Numbered from the stretch's first letter, positions 1 through 10,939 are shown. The stretch is 64,000 bases of DNA from Cryptomeria japonica (GCF_030272615.1 NC_081413.1:335086302-335150301); one strand, 5' to 3'. Notes: generated by a model from the letters alone, not told the origin. Made by a program: numbers and translations.

Positions 1-435
1 ACACGCCATCCAATGAAATGTCACCAAATACTTGGAATATAATCAAGAAACACCTTCAACATGTTAGAAACTGATTCCATAAGCTAGATCCAAAATCCAC
101 TAACCAAGTCACCAAATAATGCATACCGATAAAGCTAACCAGGATAGCAGAACCAAGCCGGTAAAGCCAGAAACTAGCCGGTACTGGTAAATACCAAAAG
201 TGATAATAGCCAAAGCACCAAATCATGAAACAACAAAATATAGCAAGTATGTAACCAACCAGAATAAACATCCAAAACTGAATCCAAAGATCTGATCATA
301 CCAGATCAAAATCACAACCAAAACCAAGAAGATCACCAAGACTAACCGGGATAGATCCAATTGGGATAGTCTCTAACCAGGATACAATGTTGAAATCAAT
401 GACAACACTTAACCAAATGTATCATATTGCCAACA
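1..435 (-). repeat. copia 3' LTR (partial)
   Basis: Aligns with 4796-5194 of the right-hand LTR. On the plus strand it ends GCCAACA at 435, so on the element strand it begins TGTTGGC. The rest lies outside the window. Confidence 0.9.
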
Positions 436-447
436 TTCTCCCCCTTT
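436..447 (-). promoter_or_regulatory. Polypurine tract
   Basis: The element strand reads AAAGGGGGAGAA immediately before the 3' LTR, the usual plus-strand primer of LTR elements. Confidence 0.85.
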
Positions 448-544
448 GGCATTGATGGCAACACTGAATGTGAAAAACATCCAAGTGCCAAGGAATGCCA
501 ACAATCTCCCTCAAAGATATGACAGATTTTCACATGAATACCAC

Positions 545-558
545 CTCTCCCCCTTTGA
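545..558 (-). promoter_or_regulatory. Upstream second polypurine tract
   Basis: The element strand reads TCAAAGGGGGAGAG about 100 bp upstream of the main PPT. Duplicate PPTs occur in retroelements; use of this one is an inference. Confidence 0.5.
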
Positions 559-793
559 CATAAATGACAAAGGATAGATACCAGATCAAGAATACTGAAC
601 CAAAAAACTGACTAATCCCCCTGAGTAGTAGCACCATCTCATCAACCCAGATCAAATAAAATATTTGATAAGCTTACCAGATTGATGCATTCCTGCATCT
701 CTAAGTCTCCTCTAGAGGGTTGGTAACCCCTAACTAATCTTTGAGATATTCAAGAGTGTCTTTAGGAAATGGTTTAGTTAGAATATCTGCAAT

Positions 794-1174
794 CTATTCC
801 TTAGTAGGCACATAAACCAATCTGACTTCCTTTGCTTCAACCTTATCCTTCAAGAAATTATACCTTATAGAAATGTGTTTCGATTTGGAATGAAATACCA
901 GATTCTTTGACATATCAACAAAATGAGTATTATCACAGTGAATAAAAATAGGCTCATCATAACTTGCCCTTATATCTTTTAACATTTGTTTCATCCATAA
1001 AATTTGAGTACAGTTTGTAGCAGTTGCAACATATTCTACTTCAGCTGTAGACAATGAAGTACATGATTGTTTCTTACTAAGCCATGAAACCAACTTAATC
1101 CATAGGAGGCAGTTAAGCCATGACACAAACCCAAGCACTACAGTGCACAACACAAGGAAACCAAGGGCACACAC
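794..1174 (-). pseudogene. copia RNase H, C-terminal fragment
   Basis: From about residue 30 the translation matches copia RNase H: VSWLSKKQSCTSLSTAEVEY, the IHCDN motif with a catalytic Asp, HSKSKHISIRYNFLKD, and a C-terminal LVYVPTKE. In intact copies this follows the RT. The first 30 residues (hydrophobic, Leu/Cys/Trp-rich) do not belong to RNase H; they are translated from filler DNA joining the deleted RT to the RNase H. There is no active enzyme here: the N-terminal half of the domain is absent. Confidence 0.85.
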
Positions 1175-1600
1175 CTTGTAATAATCCTTAAAGATCTGAT
1201 CTAGTTTTGCTTTTATCCAATTTTCATCCTTTCTTCAATAAATGATTCTGGTTCAATTTGAGAAATTTAAACATACCTCTTCATCAGCTAACCTTCTCCT
1301 AGTCATCACACCTTTCTTTTTATCTCCAATGATTTTATCTTCAGAATGATTTAGTTTTACATACCTAGGAGTCTTTGAATTTTCTTTATTTGCTGACTCA
1401 TTCTACTGTTCGTCTATCATTGTTGAATTTTCTGATGCTACCGGTGTCACTGGTTCACTATTATGAACTAATTCTTGCATTATCGGTTCAGATGATAAAT
1501 TCATCTTCCAGTCCAAATCAAATGATCTGATCTAATTACTACCATGCTCATCCACCTTTACATTTATGCTCTCCATTATCCTATTCAATCTTTTGTTATA
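1175..1600 (-). pseudogene. Integrase-RT linker; RT missing
   Basis: Reading right to left, the low-complexity acidic/Ser region downstream of integrase leads to a MTRRRLADEEVC-like stretch, which in copia polyproteins stands just before the RT. Where the RT should begin, the frame runs within some tens of bases into the filler that precedes RNase H. About 0.75-0.8 kb of expected RT, including the YVDD box, is not present anywhere in this element. Confidence 0.7.
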
Positions 1601-2163
1601 ACATCTGTATGCTTTTCTCTTAGTAGAATGACCCAAAATATTCCTTCATCACTTCTAGGATGAAACTTTTGTCATGCATCATCTCTTCTAATGTAACATT
1701 TTCTTCCAAAAAAATTGAAATATCTGACAGTAGGAGTATGACCAAACCATAATTCATAAGGAGTCTTATTTGTATTGCCTTTTATGTGTACTCTATTGAA
1801 AGTATATACGTTTGTATTGACAACTTCCCTCCAATAGATATCAGGTAATCTAGCTTATGTCATCATTGTCCTTGTTGCATCCAAAATTGTTTTGTTCTTT
1901 CTTTCCACTAATCCGTTTTGTTGTGGAGTCCTAGGTGCGGAAAGTTATCTCCTAATACCATTCCTTTCACAAAATTTGTTGAACTCACTGGATGCAAACT
2001 CACCACCATGATCTGATCTCAAGCATTTTATCTTCAGTCCTGTCTTAGTCTCAACCATAGCCTTAAAGATTTTGAATTTCTTAAAAGCTTCAGATTTCTC
2101 TTTCAAAAATGCTACCCACATCATTCTAGAATAGTTATCAATAAGTAACATAAAATATCTCAC
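1600..2163 (-). pseudogene. copia integrase catalytic core (rve)
   Basis: The frame at 1945-2163 has FMLLIDNYSRMMWVAFLKEK (first catalytic Asp) and CLRSDHGGEF (second Asp). The sequence continues leftwards as TPQQNGLVERKN (catalytic Glu) and then the YELWFGHTPTVRYFNFFG C-terminal region, so the DDE triad can still be read. It is broken by an in-frame stop at about 1944 and another in the MMT-ARLP stretch, and is frameshifted relative to the GAG-pre-integrase part at about 2150. Confidence 0.9.
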
Positions 2164-2449
2164 CTTGAAATCTTTTAGTCATTGTCGGTACACACAAATC
2201 AATATGAATAAGATCAAGAATTTCATTTGATTTATCATGTATACTTCTGAAGGAAGTTCTAACTTGCTTACCCATTTTACATTCTCTACATACATGATTA
2301 TGAGGTTTAACAATATTGGGCAAATCTTTGACAACCGGTATTGAACTGATCATTACTATGCAATAAAAAATTACATGACACATCCTCTTATGCCATAACC
2401 AACTTTCATCAATCTGAGAAATCAAGCAAGCCTTCTCACTAGAGTTCAA
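2138..2449 (-). pseudogene. GAG-pre-integrase domain
   Basis: LWHKRMCH...HVCRECKMGKQVRTSF is the HHCC zinc-binding segment that precedes the copia integrase core (H, H, CxxC). The second His is less clear because the middle is rearranged by a small insertion (FYCIVMISS). It ends by merging into the integrase core with a frameshift: the expected RYFMLLIDN continues in another frame. It would be released with integrase and help bind LTR ends. Confidence 0.85.
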
Positions 2450-2470
2450 ATGAAAGATATTTCCATTGGT

Positions 2471-2914
2471 CTAAGTTTTGAAAGCAATCTCCAATCCAGA
2501 TCTATTGATGATCTTACATTTTCCATCCTTGAAATGCAAATGAAATCCTCTATCCACCATCTGGCCTACACTTAAAAGATTATTCTTTAAGCCTTCAATA
2601 TAATAAACATTATCAGTATTAGTCTTACCATCCATTGATATTGTTCCTTTGCCTTTGATCCTACACGCCTTGTTGTCTCCAAATCTGATCAATCCACTAT
2701 CAAATTCTTGCAATGATAAAAAATTTCTCTTGTCACCAGTCATGTGATGTGAGCATCCACTGTCTATGACCCATTCATCCTTCTCTTCAATTTTAGCAGC
2801 TAAAGCCTTTTCTTTAGTATGAGTTGTTTCAATGACAGATTCTAGAGAATCATCCTTAATAGCAATAAAGACCCAATCTTTGCCGGATGAGGCACCATTA
2901 CCGGATCCACTCAT
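2471..2914 (-). pseudogene. copia aspartic protease
   Basis: Residues 45-60 read DEWVIDSGCSHHMTGDKRNF, the copia protease active site (DSG, single-domain aspartic protease that acts as a dimer to cut Gag-Pol). It is followed by the FGDNKACRIKGKGT flap region and NVYYIEGLKNNLLSVGQ. The last 40 residues lead to the GAG-pre-integrase domain, with a stop at about 2471 between them. The first 40 residues are Ser/Gly/Glu-rich linker. The catalytic motif is intact; the disruption is only at the edges. Confidence 0.9.
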
Positions 2915-2990
2915 AGGTTCATCATCACCATCATCAAAAATACCGAAATCATCATCACCAACATAATAACATGATTTATCCTTATTTATT

Positions 2991-3227
2991 CTAATATTCA
3001 GGATTAGGCTTATAACTCTTCACAAATCTTTCATGATTCTCAACAGCTCTTTTAGGGAATCTAGAAGCAAAATAACCAATCTTATTGCTTGAAAAAAATT
3101 TAAAGGGGACTTTTCCTTCATACTTACTTCCAGCCGGTCCTTTAGGAATTCTTCTAGCAATTAGAGCTTCCAACTCTTCAAGTTCTCTTTCTTCTCTCTC
3201 AATTTCCTCAATATCCTTAGCATACAT
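2991..3227 (-). pseudogene. Gag C-terminus with degenerate zinc knuckle
   Basis: An acidic coiled-coil-like EEIEREERELEELE stretch is followed by the position of the nucleocapsid CCHC knuckle. Here that box reads FKFFSSNKIGYFASRFPKR. The copia consensus spacing CX2CX4HX4C is kept, but the four zinc ligands are replaced by Phe, Ser, Tyr and Phe. The flanking residues remain recognisable, so the identification rests on spacing and context. A knuckle without ligands could not bind zinc, so RNA packaging by this Gag would be impaired. Confidence 0.75.
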
Positions 3228-3245
3228 CTCTTTCCAATCTATCTT

Positions 3246-3930
3246 CTATTTACCGGAGGCAAATTCTTTAAATGCAATCTCAATTTTAGGAGCACTCTGA
3301 TCTCCAAGTTCTTCAAGTTCAAAAGCAGTCAATTTCCCAAGTAATGTATCTCTAGTCATAGGGGTACTTGACATTGTCTGGATTTCATTGATAGTAGTAG
3401 CCTTCTTCTTATAAGATGGAGGTAGAACTCTTAGAACTTTTGACACTATCTCATCCTCACTAACTGATCCGTCGTAACATTTGATACCCATGACAATCTC
3501 ATTAACTCTATCCATGAAAGAACTTATCTCTTCATCTTCTTCCATCTTCAAAGTTTCATATCTTACCCATAAACCTTCAAGTTTTGTAATTTTCACAACC
3601 TGGCCACCTTCATAAAGAGTTTGAAGCTTTGTCCAAATCAGCTTAGCATTCTCCAACTCTATGATATTCAATACTTTTCATCAGATAGGGTGCTTAATAA
3701 TGCTTCTTTTTCTCTCACATCATTTTCAGCTCTCTTATGCTCATCAACAGGCATCGGTGTTCCAGAATTAGGATCATGAGGTATATACCCTTTCTCCACT
3801 ATCTCCCAAATTTCATATCCAAGACACCTGAGGTGAATCTTCATTCACTCCTTCCATATTTTGTAATTTGTACCATCAAATCTGAGACTCTCCTTTAGGT
3901 AAGGATTGAATGTGGAACTAGATGTAGGTG
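3246..3930 (-). pseudogene. copia Gag (UBN2-type) N-terminal part
   Basis: The open stretch 3246-3671 contains AKLIWTKLQTLYEGG, LEGLWVRYETLKMEEDEEI, FMDRVNEIV and VSKVLRVLPPSY, the typical capsid-like motifs of copia Gag. Upstream to about 3930, out of the ATG frame, the usual N-terminus can be followed (FDGTNYKIWKE, LRCLGYEIWEIVEKGY). One frameshift or stop near 3672 and a stop around 3843 separate the parts. Gag would form the cytoplasmic virus-like particle. Confidence 0.85.
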
Positions 3931-3971
3931 TCATCAGATCTCCTCAAGCGGTTAAGATTCTGCAGAGAGGA

Positions 3972-3987
3972 CCTCGCTCTGATACCA
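3972..3987 (-). promoter_or_regulatory. Primer binding site (initiator tRNA-Met type)
   Basis: The minus strand reads TGGTATCAGAGCGAGG two bases after the 5' LTR, matching the 3' end of plant initiator tRNA-Met except at one or two positions. It fixes the orientation of the element. Confidence 0.92.
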
Positions 3988-3989
3988 AT

Positions 3990-5194
3990 TGTTGGAATGA
4001 TATGATATCGATAGTAAACTGGGAGGGGGGGGGAATCAATTTACTCACAAGTAGAACAATTAATTCAATTATAAACCTTATACCAAAGCACAACACAATG
4101 AAAGATATAACATGAAAGCACAACACACATAACACCAATATTTGATGTGGAAAACCCGGAAAGGGAAAAACCATGGTGGGAAACCCTACCCAGAAAAATA
4201 TGAATACTCTGTAGTAGTATTATAAATAATTACAATGGGGTCTTCACTTGCAAAAAGGCCAACAACCTAGAGCACACTGCTCATCACAAAGGGAAGTCTC
4301 ACTGACTTAAATAAACATTGGACTACAATTCAGAAATAAATGAACTATGACAGTAGCATCTAATAATGCTTGATACAGTTCTGGTTAAGCACTGATGTCT
4401 AATCTACAATACAAAACCTTTCCAACCTTCATTGAAATGATATGACTCTATTCACACATAATCCTTCCTCTGATAATGTAGACATAACCATCCATCCCAT
4501 CGATATGCAAATTACATGAATAAGTCACCTATAAATATAGATCATCAACTTTATTGACAAGGTCGGCTAAACCCTAAACCCATAAACCCATAATTACAAA
4601 AATTACATCACATGATACCCCCAAACTAATATTATGATTTAAATTACATAGCATGGACCTAAATCAAGTATTCAAACAATAATATCTGTGGGAGATTCTG
4701 ATAAGATCAAAATCCAACACGCTTCACCAACCGGTAGAAATCCTCAGTGAAATAACATAAATTTTAACTGGATCCAAATAGGACCATCATAACAACACGC
4801 CATCCAATGCAAAGTCACCAAATAATTGGAATATAATCAAGAAACACCTTGAGCATGATAAAAACTGATTCCATAAGTCAGACCCAAAATCTACTGGCCA
4901 AGTCACCAAATAATCCATACCGATAAAGCTAACCGAGATAGCCAGAAACTAACCGGTACCAGTGAATACCAAAAGCGATAACAACCAAAGAACCAAATTA
5001 TGAACCAATAGAATATGGCAAGTATGTAACCAACTAGAATAAGCATCCAAAACCAAATCCAGAGATCTGATCATACCGGATCAAAATCACAGCCAAAACC
5101 AAGAAGATCATGAAGACTAACCGGGATAGATCCAATCAGGATACAATGTTGACATCAATGACAACACTTAATCAAATCTATCATATTTGCAACA
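3990..5194 (-). repeat. copia 5' LTR
   Basis: It is 1,205 bp; the plus strand starts TGTTGGAATG and ends TTGCAACA, giving TG...CA ends in both orientations. The R/U5 portion, read on the minus strand, contains the block ACCATGGTTTTTCCC followed by GGGTTTTCCACA, which is also present in the unrelated-orientation LTR fragment at 5195-5705. Confidence 0.92.
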
Positions 5195-5705
5195 ATATAG
5201 TCATGTAATTTGGGTGTTGATGTTGTGTCTCCATTATCAGAGAGAGGTTTATGTGCGAACAATTGATTTATCCTTCGGTGTTGAGACTGAGGTGAGATTG
5301 GTGTTGTAGGGAAGACAATTGTGCTGAACTAGAACTATAATCAGGCATTTGGAGATGCTATTCTTTTAGTTCAATTATTTCAGATTGTAGTCTAAATCTT
5401 ATTGTAAGTCAGTGAGACTTCCCTGAGGGTTGTAGCCTTCCAAGCCATTATATTTGAGCAGTGACCTCTAGGCAATGTGTTTGAATGCATGTGCATTCCC
5501 TATTGTATTATTTTCATATACTATTATAGAGTATCATCTTACTGTGGGTAGGTTCCCACCATGGTTTTTCCATTAACTGGGTTTTCCACGTCAATGTTTT
5601 GGTGTTGTTGCAGTTTATTAGTTCTATTTTTGGTGGTTAAGTTTGTTGTTCTGGTGAAGACTGATTCACCCCCCCCTCTCAGTCTTCCTTCTTGATTGTT
5701 TCTAA
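5195..5705 (+). repeat. Sense copia LTR fragment (second family)
   Basis: Reading plus, it contains ACCATGGTTTTTCC, GGGTTTTCCACG, TTTTGGTGTTG and an end rich in C and CT ahead of CTCAGTCTTCC. This is the same R/U5 order as the antisense LTR next door, but it is clearly a different family. Its 5' part is missing at 5195, exactly where the antisense copia LTR ends, so that element probably inserted into this LTR. Confidence 0.65.
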
Positions 5706-6480
5706 TGGGCTCTAACTGAGCTTATCGATGTAGGAAAGGCCCCTACATATGTCAAATTCACTCAGCACTCTAGCTGTTTGCCTTGGTTTTATTTATAGTG
5801 GCTTAAAAACACACCACTTGAGATCGCGCTAAGAGAGTGGATAGCCCCGACATGTCCCAATTGGAGATACCCTTATGGGGTGATCAAATCCCCATCAAGA
5901 ATATCCCTCAACTATAAAAAAAATGTAGGTGTTGTTAATCACTTTTCTCTTACACCCAAGATCCATGATCCACGAAGGCAAGGGTAGAGGATACTAAGCA
6001 TAACGATCCACCCTACACAATGTGCAAGTGCACCAAACACAAAATACACATGTTCTTTTTAGGCCCAAATGAAAGATTTTTGCTAATCTCGAATGCAAGA
6101 AAAAGAAACTAAATCTAGTGGAAAAGATGATGGTCTTCAACAAAACATCTAGCAAAAGAGTGTTAGTAGTATGATTTTATGTCTTGGATATATGAAAATG
6201 CTGCAAGGACATAAAAAAGTTAGCAAAAAAATTAAAATAGGCACTTAAAATGGAAATGTTGAAGTGCAGGCACAAACGTTGATTGAGGTCCTACATAGAA
6301 AAAAGTTAGCATGCAAATTCAAAATTTAAAAAAAAATGAGTGTAAGCAAGAATAAGAAGAGATGTTGAAGTGCAGGTGCAGACGTTGATTGGTGTCCTCC
6401 ACAAAAAAAAAAATATTAGCTTGCAAAAATTCAAAATTTCAAAATTTAAAAACAAATGGGAAAAGTATCCCGACAGAGAC
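5706..6480. other. Non-coding interval
   Basis: No gene seen. It is AT-rich, with two related stretches near 6260 and 6375 that share GACGTTGATTG and AAAATTTAAAAA; these look like diverged outer copies of the 49-bp repeat that follows. The short frames here have no recognisable protein. Confidence 0.5.
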
Positions 6481-6676
6481 GTTGAAGGTATGCACAGACG
6501 TTGATCCATGGATTGAACTATGCTCATACATTGAAACTATATGCATACGTTAATATGTCGATTGAACTATGCTCATATGTTGAAGGTATGTGCATACGTG
6601 GATCTGTGGATTGAACTATGTTCATACGTTGAAGGTATGTGCATATGTTGATATGTGGATTATCACATGCGCAAAT
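6481..6676. repeat. 49-bp tandem repeat, four units
   Basis: Units 6481-6529, 6530-6578, 6579-6627 and 6628-6676 are each exactly 49 bp. Shared parts are GTTGAAGGTATG, CATACGTTGAT and GGATTGAACTATG. The fourth unit has a diverged end. No coding content. Confidence 0.85.
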
Positions 6677-7848
6677 GTTGATATGCAATTTTTAATGAAA
6701 AAAATTCAAAAAAAAAAAGTTTAGCGAGAAAATTTAAATTTAAACAGAAACATTGAAGAACTAAAGCGGAGACATCGAAACAGTAGAGTAGAGGCACTGA
6801 AATGAAGATGCAGACGTCGATCCACTAACCTGCGAGGAAAATGCTTTAAAAACAACAAAAAATCATTAGCTTCAAGGGATGTGGGTTCCATCTGGCATGC
6901 GAAAATGGAGATGAGAAAATTGTTAGAGTGACCACATGCATATATTAATCACAAAAACACAAATAAATCATAAAAATGCAAATGATACTCTTATAACTTC
7001 TCCTCCCTCAGATTGACCCTTAGGTGAAGTGAAGAATGCACCCCTTCTCCACTTGATTGGATTGGCTCTTTGATAGGATTGTGGAATGCTCTCCCCTACA
7101 CAACAAGGTGGGATTGGATTCAAATGATGAGAATGGGTGTGATGGATTGGATTATGAGTCAAGATTTTGGCATTATGATGGCATGATAAATGATTGTGGA
7201 TCTCAAATGGACATCATAAGATTAGATGAAAAGTGGATGATTTATGAGGAGCTGAGAGTCCAATTTATAGATTAGAGGAGTCCAAAATGGAGGGCCAAGA
7301 TTTTTTTTGTGATGAAGGGTTGAGATTGATTTGAAATAGAGGAGAGGATTAAGAGGACAAGGTGTGGGATTCAAGAGATATGCCATAAAGGCATTTCTTG
7401 TCTCACACCTCTCAAGGTACATGGGGAAGAGCTCTCAAGTACATTAGGAAGAGAAAAATGAATTAAAAATTCCTTAGAGAAAGGGGAGAGGAATTAAAAA
7501 TTATAAAATAAGAGGATGTGTGAGAAGACTAAATGGATAAAGGATTAAAAATTCTTTGCGAAGAGGATGCATATGGAGATTCAAAGAATTTGAATTTTTT
7601 TGAAAGGATCAAAGTTGACCATCCCTAATCAAGGTGATTAGGGATGTGCAAATGATTAAGGGGATTAATTAGGTGGCTTAATGAGTGATTAGAGTACAAG
7701 TGGATAAGTTAGGAGGATGTGACATGAGGAGAGAGAATGAGTGGAGGAATTAAAATTGAGGAATAATGATAATCATGCTTCTAGGAGAATTAATTAGGCT
7801 AAGTGAGGATTAGAAGAAGTAATTTGTAGGAATCACATGATTAACTTG
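6677..7848. other. AT-rich, purine-skewed interval without genes
   Basis: From about 7260 the plus strand is strongly purine-rich (GAGGAGAGGATTAAGAGG and similar), giving long but uninformative frames on both strands. It could be part of an old LTR; nothing recognisable supports that. Confidence 0.4.
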
Positions 7849-7865
7849 GTTAATTGAAATTAATT
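7849..7865. repeat. LINE target-site duplication, left copy
   Basis: GTTAATTGAAATTAATT, identical over all 17 bp to 13849-13865. Confidence 0.93.
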
Positions 7866-9533
7866 TTATTTTTTCAATAAAAGTGGAGTATCATTAATTT
7901 TATTAATATTTATAATTTCTATACACAACCTGGTTCAAAGAGCATCGATAGGAAAGAACCAGGCAAAGAAAACCTTTGGTCTTGCTCATAAAGTTCCAAT
8001 GGGAAAAAAATACAACCGATTACAATCGAAGATGAGAAGAGAATAATCCAAACCAGCCCTAAACCATCCCCAAAAAACTATAAGGGCCAACAAGCCAGTT
8101 ACATCAATAAATCCGAGCCCCCCAGAATAAGTGAAGTAGATACAAAAACTATTAGAGAAGGAGGCGAACATGAAGCATCATGAGTGCATAAACCAAGTAC
8201 TGGAACCTTCCTTAGGATGAGATAAAGGTGGGGAAGCCCCCTCATTCTGATCCTCTAAAACAACCACTTGTAGAGGCACAACTACACTTGGAAGAGACAT
8301 TACCGCCTTCAACGAATCAAGAAGAAAGTGAATACTTGAAAAACACATTAACAACCATGGCCAAGGTATCTGGAGACACATGATCTAAAAAGCTACAAGA
8401 TCAAACATCGTGTCATCATAAAGGCTAGAAATCAAACCACCTCTTATAACTAAAAGTAGCTCACAGTACCAGCCACTAGATAATAATTCAGAGCGAGGTA
8501 CAAAACCACCATAAGGAAAAGCACCAAACTCAAAATGATAAAGAGATAGAGCATTATCTAGATCAGAAGCTGAATAAAGAAAGGGATGAACATATGCATC
8601 CAATAACGCCTCAAGCAAAGAAACATCCAAGAGCATGTCCATACACATAGTAGTAAAATGAGAAGCAACTTCAACAAGAAAAATATTAGCATTCTCCACC
8701 AATCACCATCTACCCACCACCTTGCAAAAAGAAAGAGAAAATTCCAAAGAATGAACTTTAAATAGTCGACCAAGTTTCTCATCATGAAAAATGTGAGGAT
8801 CCATAAAATCAAACTGCTTAACAGGCAATAAAATTCTATAACTAGCAGCCTCCATCACCAAAAAAACACAAAGGAAGATAATGCACCCAACAAAAAGGAG
8901 CGAGATTATAAAGAAAAAATAAGACATCATTAATAAAGAAGCACATCCTCCAAATGGATTAAAATGATATAAGATCGAAGATCAACATGAGCTAGTTCAC
9001 AAAACACTGTACCAACAAGCTCCCACAGGCCACCACCTTTTAGAAAAAAACAATTAATATTCCTCATTAAGCAACAAATATAACTTTCTCACAATTCCCA
9101 CAGTAAATGCAAGATATTCGCACGAGCCATATCCCCAGGTTAGTGCCAATAAGCATACACAAATTTCCACATCAAATATCAAGCAATGAAAGCAACATAA
9201 ATAATCATATGTGCAAGTCACCACTGCAAGTGCAGAGGATAATCATGATAGTTTAATAAAAGAGAAACCATGCAAGCAACCAGTACCAAACAATCAGTAT
9301 AGTAAAAATAATGATGCAATCAAGAATAGTACGAAGTACAGAGGAAAACCAAGAGCTAGGCAACGACCAACACCATGTTTAAAATTACAAGCAAAACATG
9401 CAGAAATAATGTGGTGATATAAAACGGCCAAGAAGGCCCCATACACCACCGCACTAAGGTGTATACATGCTGACAATCCCAAACAAGATACGAGGTCGAG
9501 GCAAAGCAAAAGAGTATGCAATAGTAGGAAATT
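7866..9533 (-). other. LINE 3' region (long, unexplained)
   Basis: This 1.67 kb between the RNase H end and the A-tail is much longer than an ordinary LINE 3' UTR. It contains the same-frame open stretches described at 8178-8930. The minus strand carries AATAAA close to the tail. The region could be a genuine long 3' UTR, an extra ORF, or 3'-transduced flanking DNA; sequence alone does not decide. Confidence 0.6.
8178..8930 (-). pseudogene. Unrecognised degenerate ORF in LINE 3' region
   Basis: Three consecutive open stretches (8930-8703, 8702-8385, 8381-8178) lie in one minus-strand frame, separated by only two stops: a 251-codon frame in AT-rich DNA. It begins with a hydrophobic, membrane-like segment (about 25 residues rich in F, I, L, V), then MEAASYRILLPVKQFDFMD, a middle with FHDEKLGRLFKV and ASDLDNALSLYHFEFGAFPYG, and a Pro/Ser end. 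After 8384 another frame reads LDHVSPDTLAMVVNVFF, so a frameshift there is likely. I do not recognise a family. It lies inside the LINE boundaries and so moved with the element. Confidence 0.45.
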
Positions 9534-9985
9534 TTAAGGCTTCAAAGGATGAGGAGGGAGACAACTCACTTCAATATCAACCAAAGATTGAATATTTTCA
9601 TTTGAAGCCTTATTTGCCAAGAAATCCGCAACACAATTAGCTTCTCTATAACAGTGAGAGATAGAGAAAGAGCTAAAGAACTCAAGTTGCAATAGAACCC
9701 TGTCCAACCAATATTTTAGATGCCAAGAGTTACAAGAGCGACTTGTAATCGCATAAAAGACAACTAATGAGTCACCTTCTATCACAACATCTGAGATGTT
9801 TAAAGAAAGAAGCAAATCAAGCCCAACAGACAGAGCGTGCAACTCTACCACATTATTTGTCCCATCAGGAATACAACGACATTGAACTTTCATGACTCTT
9901 GACTTATCATCAGAAACCACCACCCCAATAGAAAACTTCCCTGGATTGCCTCAAAAAGCCCCATCAAAGTTTAATTTATGTTTGG
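9534..9985 (-). pseudogene. LINE RNase H domain
   Basis: This is the plant-LINE RNase H (RVT_3 type) at the end of ORF2, which degrades RNA in the RNA-DNA hybrid. Visible acidic residues: LNFDGAF (D) upstream at about 9970, NVVELHAL (E), VVIEGDS (D) and REANCVADFLAN (final D). A TGA stop sits directly after FDGAF where the family usually has a basic residue; a CGA-to-TGA change at a CpG would explain it. Otherwise 129 codons are open. The upstream zf-RVT frame ends about 250 bp away. Confidence 0.88.
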
Positions 9986-10232
9986 AAGGAGGGGGGGTAA
10001 CCAAACCACCTCTTTTCTATTAATTGGGGGAGACCTTTTCTTAGAAATGACCCCTTGCATAGGAAGGAAATACAAAGCTGGCCAATGCTTGATAATCCAA
10101 CTATCCCACAAAGTAAAAGTGCATTTAGAACTAAGACCCTTGTAAATAAAGGCCAAAGCAGATTCTGAAATGGATTTCTCAATACAGAAGAGTACATCCG
10201 ATAATGATGAAAAGTGTTTCCTACAAATTCTA

Positions 10233-10817
10233 TTATTCCTTTCCAGCGAAATCTTCCAAATCAGAATAGAAGGGGAAATAATCCACACACAAGCATAAAA
10301 AGAGGATGAACATAATAGTGGCCAACCCAAAAATTGAGATCGAAGATCTCCACATAAAGCCGCAACCCCAATTTAATTTCTTAAAAAGCCAGTACCAACA
10401 CTGAGAAGCAAAAGGGCAATGAAGAAAAAGATGATCAGCTGATTCTAACGACCCTTCACACATAACACATGGAAAAAAAATAGTGATACCCAACCTATCC
10501 AACCTCATACCCATGAGACCTCTATCTTGGATAGCTAGCCAAGTAAAACCTCCTGCCTTTGGAAGATAGGAAACATGCCAAAACAACCAAGAGGGCCATA
10601 CCTTCCTCCTACAAGTAGCAGATAAATATTTGTATCCCTCCTTAACCAAATACTCCCCCGATTTTGAATGGACCCAAATAAGCTCATCATAAACCTCAGA
10701 GTAAAGTAATTGACGCCTACTTAATTCCTCAACAAAAGCTGATTTGAGCTCTTGAGCAACCAGGAGAGACTCTACTAATTTCCATCTGGCAACTGGGACA
10801 AGCCCCGAGGAATCCAC
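10233..10817 (-). pseudogene. LINE zf-RVT domain
   Basis: A 194-codon stretch with the zinc-binding region typical of plant LINE ORF2 C-termini: SGEYLVKEGYKYL, then WLFWHVSYLPKAGGFTWLA, then CVMCEGSLESADHLFLHC, giving a CxxC...H...HC arrangement, followed by ASQCWYWLF. The conserved Trp and Phe residues (FTWLA, W/LF) are in place. The remainder to 9976 continues in a shifted frame (NRICRKHFSSL and so on). It links the RT thumb to the RNase H. Confidence 0.88.
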
Positions 10818-10939
10818 AAAAAATAATCAACTATAAATAAACCCCAAGAAGATTTCAAAAGAGACATAAGAGGCAACCAATCTCTCAGACTAGTCATAGC
10901 AGAGAAACCATTCTAGACTTCCTCCCAAAATCTAGCTTT

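Larger units (their letters stand above)
1..5194 (-). mobile_element. Ty1/copia LTR retrotransposon, RT-deleted
   Basis: On the minus strand the order is 5' LTR (3990-5194), PBS, gag, protease, integrase, RNase H tail, PPT and 3' LTR (1-435, cut by the window edge). Protease before integrase before RNase H is the Ty1/copia order. The two LTRs align over the visible part but differ by many substitutions and small indels (roughly 88-90% identical by eye), so the insertion is old. The reverse transcriptase between integrase and RNase H is missing, and every reading frame carries stops or shifts, so the copy is dead. The 5 bp outside the right LTR are ATATA; the matching duplication would lie left of the window. 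Confidence 0.95.

Noticed and set aside
7057-7422. Short ORFs on both strands in purine-skewed DNA
   Set aside because: Low-complexity composition, no shared homolog, no element boundaries; treated as chance.
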